Assembly: GCF_000231055.2 (NCBI RefSeq)
Contig: NZ_CM001466.1
Span: 4,211,238-4,275,237 of the forward strand
Reading direction: 5' to 3'
Source: Saccharomonospora azurea NA-128
GTDB taxonomy: Bacteria; Actinomycetota; Actinomycetes; Mycobacteriales; Pseudonocardiaceae
Length of the DNA stretch: 64,000 nucleotides
Part shown: positions 18,401 to 28,563 of the stretch, piece after piece
How positions within the stretch are numbered: the first letter of the stretch is position 1
How the letters are laid out: each line of letters begins with the position of its first letter
Notes under the pieces: generated by a model
The model's input: the letters and a program-made list of their open reading frames with translations, nothing else
Databases searched by the model: none
What the model was told of the DNA's origin: nothing
Position numbers and translations under genes: made by a program

Positions 18401-18688
18401 GGCAGGTCCTCCTGTGACCGCGTGGTGACCTGATAGGGACTCACGAAATGGCGCAAGGGCCCGTACAGGTGAAAAACGTACGACGCGGTCGCCGAGGTGA
18501 ACAAGACTTTGGCCGAGGGTGCCACCGCACGTACGCGAGTGTGCAACCTTTCGCCATCGGGCTTTCCCCTCAACGTGGGATGGGGAAAGAGGCAAGCGGG
18601 TGACCCAGGGGCCGCATCCACGGTGTCCATGACAACGTTTCACCGTGGCAGGTGAGTAGGTATCGCGACGGTCGGCTACTCTGCGCCC
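18401..18688. other. Intergenic region between divergent hexapeptide-repeat and small-membrane-protein genes
   Basis: About 290 bp without a credible gene. On the minus strand a TTGCGC and a TATCAG separated by 15 bp (around 18428-18460) could promote the repeat gene. On the plus strand TACTCT at 18677-18682 is a -10 for the next gene. The centre is relatively AT-rich (GAAAAACGTACG). I see no other structure. Confidence 0.35.
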
Positions 18689-18937
18689 GTGAGCATCCTC
18701 GAGACGATCCTGGTCTTCGTGGCGATACCACTGGCCGTTTACGGCTTCTTCGCCTTGGTGACGCTACGGTCGAAGTTCGCGAGCAAGCCCCGTTACCGGC
18801 CGGGGCAGGCGTGGGACTACCCGCCCGTGTGGTGGGCCGCCAACCCGGAGGGTGTGGGGCAGCGGCACGCCGGTGACGCAGAGCACGGCGACGGCGTTCC
18901 GTCGAAGGTTCGAGGAGGTGCCAGTGGCAACTGGTGA
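18689..18937 (+). CDS. Small membrane protein upstream of DUF5130 gene
   Basis: An 82-residue protein with one N-terminal transmembrane helix (ILETILVFVAIPLAVYGFFALVTL), then a basic segment and RYRPGQAWDYPPVWWAANPEG, a Trp/Pro-rich motif typical of a conserved actinobacterial membrane peptide. GTG at 18689 is 6 nt below a TACTCT -10 box, so it is probably translated from a leaderless message. Its last 14 nt overlap the next gene, suggesting coupled translation and a shared function. Function unknown. Confidence 0.7.
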   Translation: MSILETILVFVAIPLAVYGFFALVTLRSKFASKPRYRPGQAWDYPPVWWAANPEGVGQRHAGDAEHGDGVPSKVRGGASGNW

Positions 18938-19421
18938 ACTGACCCGGGAATCCCCGTCCACCGGGCTTGAGGGTACGGAGCTGCAGCCCGGTGCCGCGGT
19001 GACGGCGAGCGGGCGGGTGTCGGTCGCGCAGATGTACGAGCCGGTTACTCCGTCCGGACCTTTCACCACGGCGCAGCTGGCGCGGGTCGACGAGGCGTTG
19101 ACCCTGGCCAGCCGGGAGACGGGCCTCGACTTCAGCATCTACGTCGGCGAGCTCGGCGACGACCCACGCGCGGGTGCGGAGAGCCTGCACGACTCGCTGG
19201 GCGAGCGCGGCGACAACTTCGTCCTGGTGGCCGTCTCGCCGGGTGAGCGGGTCGTCGAGGTGATCACCGGTGCTCACGCCAAGCACAGGCTGTCGGACCG
19301 CGGTGCGAAGCTCGCGGTGATGAGCATGGTCGCGTCCTTCAAGGAAGGCGACCTCATCGGTGGTTTCGTCAGTGGTCTGCGCATGATGGCCGACCAGGCG
19401 GGCTCCGCGCCGCAGTCCTGA
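18924..19421 (+). CDS. DUF5130 (TPM-like) protein, Rv2468c-like
   Basis: A 165-residue soluble protein. GTG at 18924 has GAGGAG 6 nt upstream, both inside the 3' end of the preceding gene. After a 45-residue variable N-terminus the chain follows the TPM-domain pattern: helix PFTTAQLARVDEALTLASRETGL, beta strand DFSIYVGEL, LGERGDNFVLVAVSPGERVVEVITG, then a C-terminal helix pair. DUF5130 proteins are related to TPM phosphatase-like domains, but no activity is known. Length and position match mycobacterial Rv2468c, upstream of pepN. Confidence 0.78.
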   Translation: MATGELTRESPSTGLEGTELQPGAAVTASGRVSVAQMYEPVTPSGPFTTAQLARVDEALTLASRETGLDFSIYVGELGDDPRAGAESLHDSLGERGDNFVLVAVSPGERVVEVITGAHAKHRLSDRGAKLAVMSMVASFKEGDLIGGFVSGLRMMADQAGSAPQS

Positions 19422-19477
19422 CCGGCCCACGGCCCGGACGCCACAGCTCGACGCCCGTCCGAGGCCCACGACGTCGA

Positions 19478-19510
19478 AAGGCCGCCGCCCCCAGCGGGGA
19501 CGGCGGCCTT
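19478..19510. terminator. Bidirectional hairpin between DUF5130 gene and pepN
   Basis: AAGGCCGCCG (19478-19487) pairs with CGGCGGCCTT (19501-19510), with an inner CCCC/GGGG extension and a very short loop. It lies between convergent stops. Confidence 0.8.
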
Positions 19511-19523
19511 CGTCGTGCCGGGC

Positions 19524-22088
<2,565 letters not shown>

Positions 22089-22291
22089 TGGCACCTCTGC
22101 GCTGTTCGTCTGTTGTGGATGGGTCGTCTCAGTCGGTTATCGCAACCGGTGATCGCAACTACTGTGCTCAGCGCATCCAATCATGTGCGGCAGGGCGCGG
22201 CGACGGGAACAACGCGACGAGTCCCGTTGTTGGTCCCGGTGATGTGTACCCGCCCCGTACCCACCGCAACCAGTGACGGCGAGGAGTTGCC

Positions 22292-22915
22292 ATGACAGCA
22301 GGTGCCGGTTCCGAGCGCACGCGCGTCGACTTCTACTTCGACCCGGTGTGTCCCTTCGCGTGGATCACGTCCCGGTGGATCCTCGAGGTCGAGAAGCACC
22401 TCGACATCGATCTGCGGTTCCGGGTCATGAGCCTGTCGGTGCTCAACGAAGGCCGCGATCTCGACGAGGGCTACCGCGAGATCCTGGACAAGGCGTGGGC
22501 GCCCGTGCGCGTGGCGATCGCGCTCGCCCAGGAGCGTGGCGAGGAGGTGCTCCGCGACTTCTACACCGCGTTCGGCACCCGCTACCACAACGAGGGCAAC
22601 AAGGACGTCGAGCTGGTGCTCAAGCAGGCCGTCGAGGAGGTCGGGGGTTCGTCCGAGCTGCTCAAGGCCGCGGAGTCGACCGAGTACGACGAGGCACTGC
22701 GCGCCAGCCACCACGAGGGCATGGACCCGGTCGGTGAGGACGTGGGAACCCCCACGATCCACATCGACGGCGTCGCGTTCTTCGGCCCGGTGTTGACGTC
22801 GGTGCCGAAGGGGCAGGACGCGGTGCGCGTGTTCGAGGGCGCTCGGATGCTCGCCGGCTATCCCGACTTCTTCGAGCTGAAGCGCACGCGCACGGGGTCG
22901 CTGAAGTTCGACTGA
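22292..22915 (+). CDS. DsbA-family mycothiol-dependent reductase-like protein (Mrx2/Rv2466c-like)
   Basis: A 207-residue cytosolic thioredoxin-fold protein without a signal peptide. It matches Rv2466c closely at [31 protein letters not shown] (cis-Pro region) and the C-terminal [10 protein letters not shown]. Rv2466c is a mycothiol-dependent oxidoreductase/nitroreductase with a CPWC active site. Here the site is DPVCPFAW near residue 20: the first Cys is kept and the second is replaced by Ala. A monothiol mechanism using mycothiol is therefore likely. ATG at 22292 has GAGGAG about 6 nt upstream. Confidence 0.88.
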   Translation: MTAGAGSERTRVDFYFDPVCPFAWITSRWILEVEKHLDIDLRFRVMSLSVLNEGRDLDEGYREILDKAWAPVRVAIALAQERGEEVLRDFYTAFGTRYHNEGNKDVELVLKQAVEEVGGSSELLKAAESTEYDEALRASHHEGMDPVGEDVGTPTIHIDGVAFFGPVLTSVPKGQDAVRVFEGARMLAGYPDFFELKRTRTGSLKFD

Positions 22916-22919
22916 CGCC

Positions 22920-23660
22920 TCAGTCGGTGGGCTTGGTCAGCGCGGCGCGCGTGACGTCGGCAGGCAGCGGGGAGCGATCGAGGGCGGCGTTCTCGTCGAG
23001 CCGGCCCGACCGCACGTCGGCGCGCAGGTCGAGCAGCGTCAGCAGCTGACGCCGGCAGGTCTCGACGAGGTCGGGGCCTGCCGGTTCGCCGTGTCCGGGC
23101 ACCACAGTCGTCGCGTCGAAGGTGGCCAGCCGCTCCAGCGCGGAGGGCCAGGCGGCGAGCACCGTGTCGGTTCCGAACGACTCGGCGCTGAACGTCCCGC
23201 CCGGCACGCGTTCCACGAGGTCGCCCGCGAACAGCACGCCCACGTCGGGTACGTGCACCACCACGTCGCCGGGGGTGTGCGCGACACCGGGATGGGCGAG
23301 CACCACGCGGCGCCGACCGAGGTCGAGTTCGACCCGGTCCCGCACGAGCAGCCCGCGCCCGGGAGCCCGGTCCAGGCGCACGAGTTCGTCCCAGCAGGCG
23401 GGGTGGGCCCACGCGTCGCACGGCAGGAAGGCCGGCAGGCCGTAGGCGTGGTCGAAGTGGTCGTGTGTGATGACCACCGTCCACGGCAGCGGCGTGACCC
23501 GACGGACGGCGTCGGCCAGTTCCGCGCCCTGCCTGGCGTCGCCGCGGACGTCCACCACGAGGCACCGCTCGCTGCCGAGGACGAGTCCGACCGACAGGTC
23601 GAGTTCCGCGTACCGGCGCAGGAGCACGCCCTCGGCGATCTCCACCCACTGCGTATCCAC
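22920..23660 (-). CDS. Metallo-beta-lactamase-fold hydrolase
   Basis: A 246-residue cytosolic protein. The dinuclear metal site is visible: THDHFDHAYG (HxHxDH), a His in HTPGDVVVHV, Asp in FAGDLVERV and PGHGEP. This is the glyoxalase II/general MBL hydrolase subgroup; the substrate cannot be told. GTG at 23660 is chosen because a minus-strand TACGCT (23667-23672) lies 6 nt upstream, a leaderless arrangement, and because the longer frame would run into rpiB. It is convergent with the DsbA-like gene (4 bp apart) and divergent from rpiB. Confidence 0.85.
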   Translation of the reverse strand: MDTQWVEIAEGVLLRRYAELDLSVGLVLGSERCLVVDVRGDARQGAELADAVRRVTPLPWTVVITHDHFDHAYGLPAFLPCDAWAHPACWDELVRLDRAPGRGLLVRDRVELDLGRRRVVLAHPGVAHTPGDVVVHVPDVGVLFAGDLVERVPGGTFSAESFGTDTVLAAWPSALERLATFDATTVVPGHGEPAGPDLVETCRRQLLTLLDLRADVRSGRLDENAALDRSPLPADVTRAALTKPTD

Positions 23661-23736
23661 AGCCGGAGCGTACGGCGTCGCAGCGGGGCGCGGGTGGGTA
23701 CTGCGGCCCCCTCGCGGGATGGCAGACTTGGCAGCC

Positions 23737-24210
23737 GTGCGCGTGTACCTGGGAAGCGACCATGCCGGCTTCGAGTTGAAGAACCACCTGGCCACCCACC
23801 TTCGGGAGAAGGGCTACGAGGTGACCGACGTCGGACCGCACGTCTACGACGCGGCCGACGACTACCCGGCTTTCTGCATCGAGACCGCCCGCCGCGTCGT
23901 GGCGGACGAGGGGAGCCTCGGCGTCGTCATCGGCGGCTCCGGCAACGGCGAGCAGATCGCCGCCAACAAGGTTCCCGGCGCCCGGGCCGGGTTGGCCTGG
24001 AGCGTGGAGACGGCGAAGCTCACGCGTGAGCACAACCACGCCCAGCTGATCGGTGTGGGTGCGCGGATGCACTCGCTGGAGGAAGCCACCGAGATCGTCG
24101 AGGCGTTCCTCACCACGGCCGCCTCCGACGACGCCCGGCACGTCCGGCGCATCGGTCAGATCAGCCACTTCGAGCGGACGGGTACCGCTCCCGAGCTGCC
24201 GGAGAACTGA
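23737..24210 (+). CDS. rpiB: Ribose-5-phosphate isomerase B
   Basis: A 157-residue cytosolic enzyme converting ribose 5-phosphate and ribulose 5-phosphate in the non-oxidative pentose phosphate pathway. RpiB signatures are VYLGSDHAGFELKNHL at the N-terminus, GGSGNGEQIAANKVPGARAGL in the centre and the C-terminal HVRRIGQISHFE. It has the mycobacterial-type active site lacking the E. coli cysteine. GTG at 23737 gives the usual N-terminus; an ATG 6 codons earlier is the alternative. The stop overlaps the nei start (TGATG). Confidence 0.93.
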   Translation: MRVYLGSDHAGFELKNHLATHLREKGYEVTDVGPHVYDAADDYPAFCIETARRVVADEGSLGVVIGGSGNGEQIAANKVPGARAGLAWSVETAKLTREHNHAQLIGVGARMHSLEEATEIVEAFLTTAASDDARHVRRIGQISHFERTGTAPELPEN

Positions 24211-25019
24211 TGCCCGAGGGCCACACCCTGCACCGGCTGGCGCGGCTGCACCAGCGCCGCTACGTCGGCACACCGGTGCGGGTGTCGAGCCCACAGGGAC
24301 GCTTCGCCGCCGAAGCCGCCGTCGTCGACGGGCATGTCATGACGGCGGCCGAGGCGTACGGCAAGCACCTGTTCCACCATTACGGTCCACAAGGGATCGT
24401 CCATGTGCACCTCGGGTTGTACGGCGCGTTCACCGAGAATCCGCTGCCCGTCACCGAACCCGTCGGGCAGGTGCGCATGCGCATCGTCGGGAGCACGCAC
24501 TGGACCGATCTGCGGGGTCCCACGCGGTGCGAGCTGCTCACCCCGCCCGAGGCGGAGGCGATCATCGCGCGGCTCGGCCCCGACCCGCTGCGGCGCGACG
24601 CCGACCCGGAGCGCGCGTGGAACCGCATCTCGCGGTCACGCACGTCGTTGGCCGCGCTGCTGATGGACCAGTCGGTGATCGCGGGTGTGGGCAACGTCTA
24701 TCGCGCCGAAGTGCTGTACCGCCAGGGGATCGCGCCCATGCTGCCCGGGAAGTCACTGCGTCGTGAACAGTGGGAGGCGCTCTGGGCCGACCTGTGCGAG
24801 TTGATGCGGGACGGCGTCCGCGTTGGCCGGATCGACACGGTCGCGTGGGAGCATCGGCCGGAGGTCACAGGGCGGGCTCCCCGCAACGACCGGCACGGGG
24901 GCGAGGTCTACGTCTACCGCCGCACCGGCCGGCCGTGCCTCGTGTGCGGCACACCCGTGGCTCACACCGAACTCGCGGGACGGAACCTGTACTGGTGCCC
25001 GACCTGCCAGCCCGCCTGA
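24210..25019 (+). CDS. nei: Fpg/Nei-family DNA glycosylase (Nei1-like)
   Basis: A 269-residue base-excision repair enzyme that removes oxidised pyrimidines/purines and nicks the abasic site. The start MPEGHTLHRLAR provides catalytic Pro1/Glu2 after Met removal; SVIAGVGNVYRAEVLY is the H2TH region; a C-terminal zinc finger has CLVCGTPV and CPTC. This matches Rv2464c, downstream of rpiB in mycobacteria. The ATG overlaps the rpiB stop, so the two genes are translationally coupled. Confidence 0.93.
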   Translation: MPEGHTLHRLARLHQRRYVGTPVRVSSPQGRFAAEAAVVDGHVMTAAEAYGKHLFHHYGPQGIVHVHLGLYGAFTENPLPVTEPVGQVRMRIVGSTHWTDLRGPTRCELLTPPEAEAIIARLGPDPLRRDADPERAWNRISRSRTSLAALLMDQSVIAGVGNVYRAEVLYRQGIAPMLPGKSLRREQWEALWADLCELMRDGVRVGRIDTVAWEHRPEVTGRAPRNDRHGGEVYVYRRTGRPCLVCGTPVAHTELAGRNLYWCPTCQPA

Positions 25020-25048
25020 TGCCTCTCTGCCCGGTGTACCGATGACAA

Positions 25049-25085
25049 CAGGGGTGCCCGGACTCTGGACGGCCGAACACCCCTG
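25049..25085. terminator. Possible hairpin between nei and DUF1542-like gene
   Basis: CAGGGGTG (25049-25056) pairs with CACCCCTG (25078-25085) around a 21-nt loop, between two convergent genes. Moderate stem only. Confidence 0.45.
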
Positions 25086-25096
25086 CCTCGCTCGGA

Positions 25097-25888
25097 TCAG
25101 AATCCGAAGTCGCCGAAGTCGCCCCCGCCGAAATCGCCGCCTCCGAAGTCGCCTCCGAAGTCGTCGCCGCCACCGGCGTCTCCCGCATCACCGGCGTCAC
25201 CGGCGTCTCCGGCATCGCCGCTCTCCAGCGCGTCCTCCTGGCCCGCGTCGTATCCCGACTCCCAGGCCTCGGCGCTCGGGATCCCGGCCATCCCGGCGAA
25301 CATGGTCGAGAACAGCAGCATCGAACCGAAACCCCACGCACCCGCGACGAGTGCCGGCTTCCACCAGGGTTCGCTGTACCAGCCCTGAGGCACGGGGCGC
25401 CCCGCGACGCGGCCGCCGGGGTAGTAGTGCGGGGTCGCCGACGTCGGCGCGGGGGAGGCTTCGTAGTGCCGGCCTTCGACGTCGACCGAGCGGTGCTCGG
25501 TGACCTTGCCCGCGCGCTCCCGCTCGGGATCCTCGGGAAGTGTGGGGCCGGGATCGAGGCCCATGGCCGTCCGGGCTGCGCGGACGTAGTAGAGGCCTTC
25601 CAGAGCGGTCTGCTTCGCGAGCCGGGCCTGGTCGACCGTCTCCGCGCGCTCGATCTCGGAGCCCGCGGCGTTGTACCGCTCGCTCGCGTCGGCCATCGCC
25701 TGCTGAGACGCGGTGTCGGTCCCGGTGAGATTCAGGACCTGGCCGCCAAGGCGTTCGATCCAGCGCCGTGCGTCGGCCTTCGCGTCGTCGAGTTGCCGCC
25801 GCTTGGTCGCTGCCTGGGATCGGACGAGGTAGGCCGTGCCGGCGACGACGATCAGCAGGAGCACGATCACCGTGATCGTGGTTCCCAT
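25097..25888 (-). CDS. DUF1542-like membrane-anchored protein with Gly/Asp-rich tail
   Basis: A 263-residue protein. An N-terminal hydrophobic helix (TITVIVLLLIVVAGTAYLV) is followed by an amphipathic coiled-coil-like segment (KRRQLDDAKADARRWIERL to about 110), a Pro-rich middle, a second hydrophobic segment (ALVAGAWGFGSMLLFSTMFAGMAG) and an extremely acidic, glycine-rich C-terminus: five DAG triplets, then GGDFG repeats ending in DFGF. I recall this architecture from actinobacterial DUF1542 proteins; the function is unknown. ATG at 25888. It lies 73 bp downstream of the NlpC/P60 gene on the same strand. Confidence 0.72.
   Translation of the reverse strand: MGTTITVIVLLLIVVAGTAYLVRSQAATKRRQLDDAKADARRWIERLGGQVLNLTGTDTASQQAMADASERYNAAGSEIERAETVDQARLAKQTALEGLYYVRAARTAMGLDPGPTLPEDPERERAGKVTEHRSVDVEGRHYEASPAPTSATPHYYPGGRVAGRPVPQGWYSEPWWKPALVAGAWGFGSMLLFSTMFAGMAGIPSAEAWESGYDAGQEDALESGDAGDAGDAGDAGDAGGGDDFGGDFGGGDFGGGDFGDFGF
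25173..25217. repeat. Five 9-bp tandem repeats inside the DUF1542-like gene
   Basis: Five units of the CCGGCGTCT type encode the DAG triplet run on the minus strand. Two units carry one- or two-base differences. Confidence 0.8.
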
Positions 25889-25961
25889 GGGCTACTCCCC
25901 GATTGTTGGGCTCACTGAACCAGACAACGCGGACAGTACCCGAGAAGTTCCCGGTGGAATG

Positions 25962-26642
25962 TCACCAGGCGCGACCCACGGTGAACGACTGCGTCCAGAT
26001 GTCCTGGAGGCGGACGACGTCGCCGGGCTCGGGAGCGGCCCACATTTTACCGTTCCCGGCGTAGATGCCGACGTGGTAGACGTGCCCGTTCTCGGCGAAG
26101 AACAGCAGGTCGCCGGGGCGCATCTCGCTCTTGGGCAGTTCGGGTAGGGCAGCCCGTTGGTCACGCGACGTCCGGGGCAGGTCGATGCCGAGTCGCGCGT
26201 GGACGTACTGGGTGAGGCCGGAGCAGTCGAACTGGTCCGGGCCGTCGGCCCCATAGACGTAGGGGGCACCGGCGTGCCGGGCGGCGAGGTCGACGATGCG
26301 CTCTCCGGTGGATGTCGCGGGTTCGTCACCGTCGTCGCCGTCGCCGTCGTTGTCGTGGTTGTCGGCGTCGTTGTCGCCGCCCGGCTCGGGTTTGTCCTTC
26401 TCAGGGGTGGGCGACGGCGTCGGTGGCGTCGGTTTCTCGCCCTGGAGAGGGGCCGGTTTGTGCTTCTGGGGCGGCTTCGGTCTCGGTTCTTCCGCTTCCG
26501 AAGCGGGCGGTTTTTCGCCGACGTCGGCGCCACTGGCCGCGTTTCGGATCATCATTGCGGAACTGACGCCCGGGCTCACGACCAGCGTCAGAGCGGCGGC
26601 GGCCACCACGGCCACCGACCTCGCGAAAGTTCTGTGTGCCAT
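25962..26642 (-). CDS. Secreted NlpC/P60 cell-wall peptidase
   Basis: A 226-residue exported protein that probably cleaves peptidoglycan stem peptides. It has a Sec signal peptide (residues 1-29), a Pro/Lys-rich linker, a highly acidic Asp/Asn spacer (GGDNDADNHDNDGDGDDGDE) and a C-terminal NlpC/P60 domain. Catalytic Cys is in FDCSGLTQYVH and His in GHVYHVGIY; PGDLLFF precedes it. ATG at 26642 has GGAGG 6 nt upstream. A minus-strand TACAAT (26749-26754) is a good -10 about 100 nt upstream. The Asp-rich spacer may bind cations or control wall traffic (inference). Confidence 0.9.
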   Translation of the reverse strand: MAHRTFARSVAVVAAAALTLVVSPGVSSAMMIRNAASGADVGEKPPASEAEEPRPKPPQKHKPAPLQGEKPTPPTPSPTPEKDKPEPGGDNDADNHDNDGDGDDGDEPATSTGERIVDLAARHAGAPYVYGADGPDQFDCSGLTQYVHARLGIDLPRTSRDQRAALPELPKSEMRPGDLLFFAENGHVYHVGIYAGNGKMWAAPEPGDVVRLQDIWTQSFTVGRAW

Positions 26643-27110
26643 CTGTTGCCTCCGGTCGCAAAAGCGTGTTCACGGATCTCCTCTGAGAACATCGCCGCCG
26701 GTTTTCGACGACACAGAACGGTAACCACGGGCAACGCAATGAATGCGAATTGTAGAATGGCGACGTGTTCATCATTGAGTGAATCCGAAAAGAAAGGGGT
26801 TTAGTGTCGCCCCGCTGCTGACCTGCACCTTCGCTACGGAATGCGGTCGAATGAACACGAACGGTGGTGATGCACGTCACGTTAGATTTTGTGATGTGCG
26901 TCACGCGTCATGGCGGTGTCGTGGTGGTCGGTGCGTGTGCCGGGTGCCGCAGAAGCCGCGTGTCGGCGGGATGTCTCGGTGTCGTGCCGGTCGAAACGCG
27001 CGGGAAGGACGGTTCCGGGGTGTGGCTCCGCGCGTCGGTCCGGGGTGCTGTGGTATGTGGCCCCGGCGCGGCCGGGTGGGCGACCGCGGGAGGAGGCGTC
27101 GCGAGATGGC
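26643..27110. other. AT-richer control region upstream of NlpC/P60 gene
   Basis: About 470 bp with no convincing gene; open frames on the plus strand lack start signals and family resemblance. It contains a minus-strand -10 (TACAAT, 26749-26754) and two tandem CRP-like palindromes (separate entry). The first 260 bp are noticeably less GC-rich than the surroundings. I checked for a ydaO-type riboswitch, known upstream of actinobacterial wall hydrolase genes, and did not see its conserved core. Confidence 0.45.
26866..26905. promoter_or_regulatory. Two tandem CRP/FNR-like operator palindromes
   Basis: GGTGATGCACGTCACG (26866-26881) and TGTGATGTGCGTCACG (26890-26905) both fit xGTGA-N6-TCACx, the second matching the CRP/GlxR consensus at nine of ten defined bases. 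Centres are 24 bp apart. They lie about 225-265 bp upstream of the NlpC/P60 start on the opposite strand. Confidence 0.45.
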
Positions 27111-27151
27111 GAAGGCCCCGGCTCGCCATGATCGGCGGGGCCGGGGCCTTC
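27111..27151 (-). terminator. Hairpin downstream of tRNA-Gly
   Basis: GAAGGCCCCGGC (27111-27122) pairs perfectly with GCCGGGGCCTTC (27140-27151), 17-nt loop, just 3' of the minus-strand tRNA. Confidence 0.7.
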
Positions 27152-27153
27152 GG

Positions 27154-27227
27154 TGGAGCGGGCGACGGGAATCGAACCCGCGTAACCAGTTTGGAAGACT
27201 GGGGCTCTACCATTGAGCTACGCCCGC
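27154..27227 (-). tRNA. tRNA-Gly(TCC)
   Basis: On the minus strand the acceptor GCGGGCG pairs with CGCCCGC. The D arm has TAGCTCAATGGTAGAG, the anticodon loop is CTTCCAA (anticodon TCC), and the T arm carries GGTTCGATTCC. The 3' CCA is encoded (27154-27156). Confidence 0.95.
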
Positions 27228-27307
27228 GTGCCGCCGGACTCACCCGGCTGCAAGGCCAGTGTAGCGACACCCGCTAGAGTGTCCTCACACCGCCCTCGTG
27301 TGGCGGA

Positions 27308-27385
<78 letters not shown>

Positions 27386-27613
27386 GTGTCCGACCAGGGG
27401 CTTTGTGGTGTGACACAGGGTCCCTGGCGGATTCGGTCGCGAGCCCGGGCTCGAAGGACGATTCGTTCGGGCCCGGCGATGATCGGTCCATCCGCGTTTC
27501 GACTGCCCGACATCGCTTCATCGCGTGAGTCAGATCACGTGACGGCGTCGAGGTTCGGACCGCTCGGTCCACATGGGTCGGTGCCCGTCCGGTGCCGCGA
27601 GCGCGGGCCGTCG

Positions 27614-28040
27614 TCAGGTCGTGCGTCGCCGTCGCAACCATCCCGCGACCGGGAACAGCACCGCGAACGCGACGAGCGACGTGACGATCACCATGACGAC
27701 GATGCGCGGATCGTCGAAACTCTGGGTCGCCACAACCGTGGCGGCGGGACCACCAGCACCGCCGCGTTCAGTCCGAGATCGCTGCGCGCCACCTCGGCGA
27801 GCTTGACGAGGAACGGCGCGCCGGCCGCGTTTTCGATTATGCCGAGTGCCAGCAACGGGACCAGCACGAAGTGCACCACCGAGCACGAGCACGAGCGAGC
27901 TCACGTCGCGGAGCCGGTCGCCGACGTCATCCACCGCATTGCTCAGCCGCCGAGAGCATCGACGCGAACGAAAACACCAGCACCGACACGGTCAGCAGAG
28001 AGTCGAGCACGTCCGTCACGGCACCCGCCCGCAACGTCTG
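27614..28040 (-). pseudogene. Degenerate bile acid:sodium symporter-like gene remnant
   Basis: Reading all three minus-strand frames in turn gives membrane segments of one transporter: [21 protein letters not shown], then (next frame) [22 protein letters not shown], then VVHFVLVPLLALGIIENAAGAPFLVKLAEVARSDLG, then ATVVATQSFDDPRIVVMVIVTSLVAFAVLFPVAGWLRRR to a stop. At least three frameshifts are needed, and the piece is far shorter than a full transporter (about 300 aa), so the middle is deleted. Family assignment to the SBF/BASS type rests on the N-terminal and C-terminal membrane segments and is tentative. No functional start is seen. Confidence 0.5.
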
Positions 28041-28412
28041 GAAGCCGTTTCGTAACGGGCTGTACCAGGGAGCCAACCGCAGTGTCACTTGCCGAACATC
28101 GCCGTCCGGTAGCCCGCGCCTGCGAGGAGGGACGGCAGCGTCGGATGGTCGGCCGGAATGCCGGGTCCTTCCGACCGGGTGACGAGCGGCTCCTCCAGAC
28201 CCGCCGGGAGCCGACCCGGGTAGCGGCCGGTGTAGAGGCTGATCTGCGTGGACGAACACCATGGGACCCGCGTAGCCGGGGGTGAAACGGAGCCCTTCCG
28301 CGGCCAGGCGGTCGAGGTTGGGGGTCCGGATCGCCGTGGAGCCGTAACAGCCGAGATTCTTCCAGCCCAGGTCGTCGGCGAGAACGACGATCACGTTCGG
28401 GGTGGCGGGTCG
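28041..28412 (-). pseudogene. Truncated, frameshifted type I sulfatase remnant
   Basis: The N-terminal sulfatase signature [20 protein letters not shown] is clear at 28400, followed by [21 protein letters not shown] frameshift near 28260-28275 moves the homology to [20 protein letters not shown] and on to YRTAMFGK. There a TGA (28085-28087) stands where family members have the Trp of GKWH, i.e. a TGG-to-TGA nonsense change. The frame then returns to [10 protein letters not shown] before homology stops and the transporter remnant begins. Only about 120 of an expected 450-550 residues remain, so it is a pseudogene. Confidence 0.78.
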
Positions 28413-28563
28413 GTCCCGTCCGGGGTCTCCGGGGTCACCGGCAGACCGTCGGATTCTCGTGGAACCGTCGCCATGGCGCCTCGTCGGATGTCGTCCGTCC
28501 GACGGGACCTACCCGAGGGGTGGGGGCACAAACGCGTGCGCCTCCACCCCACGGGCCGGACGA

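Noticed and set aside
18095-18430. Plus-strand reading of the 18-bp repeats as a VTRVPx protein
   Set aside because: No ribosome binding site or separate start; it only appears as an out-of-frame extension within the HNH region. The minus strand has a strong AGGAGG-ATG.
26643-26900. ydaO-type (c-di-AMP) riboswitch upstream of the NlpC/P60 gene
   Set aside because: Such riboswitches are known before actinobacterial wall hydrolases, but the conserved core and the GAAGAAGGA-like segment are not present.
26779-27277. Short plus-strand open frames before tRNA-Gly
   Set aside because: They run through the tRNA gene and the hairpin, have no ribosome binding site and no family resemblance.
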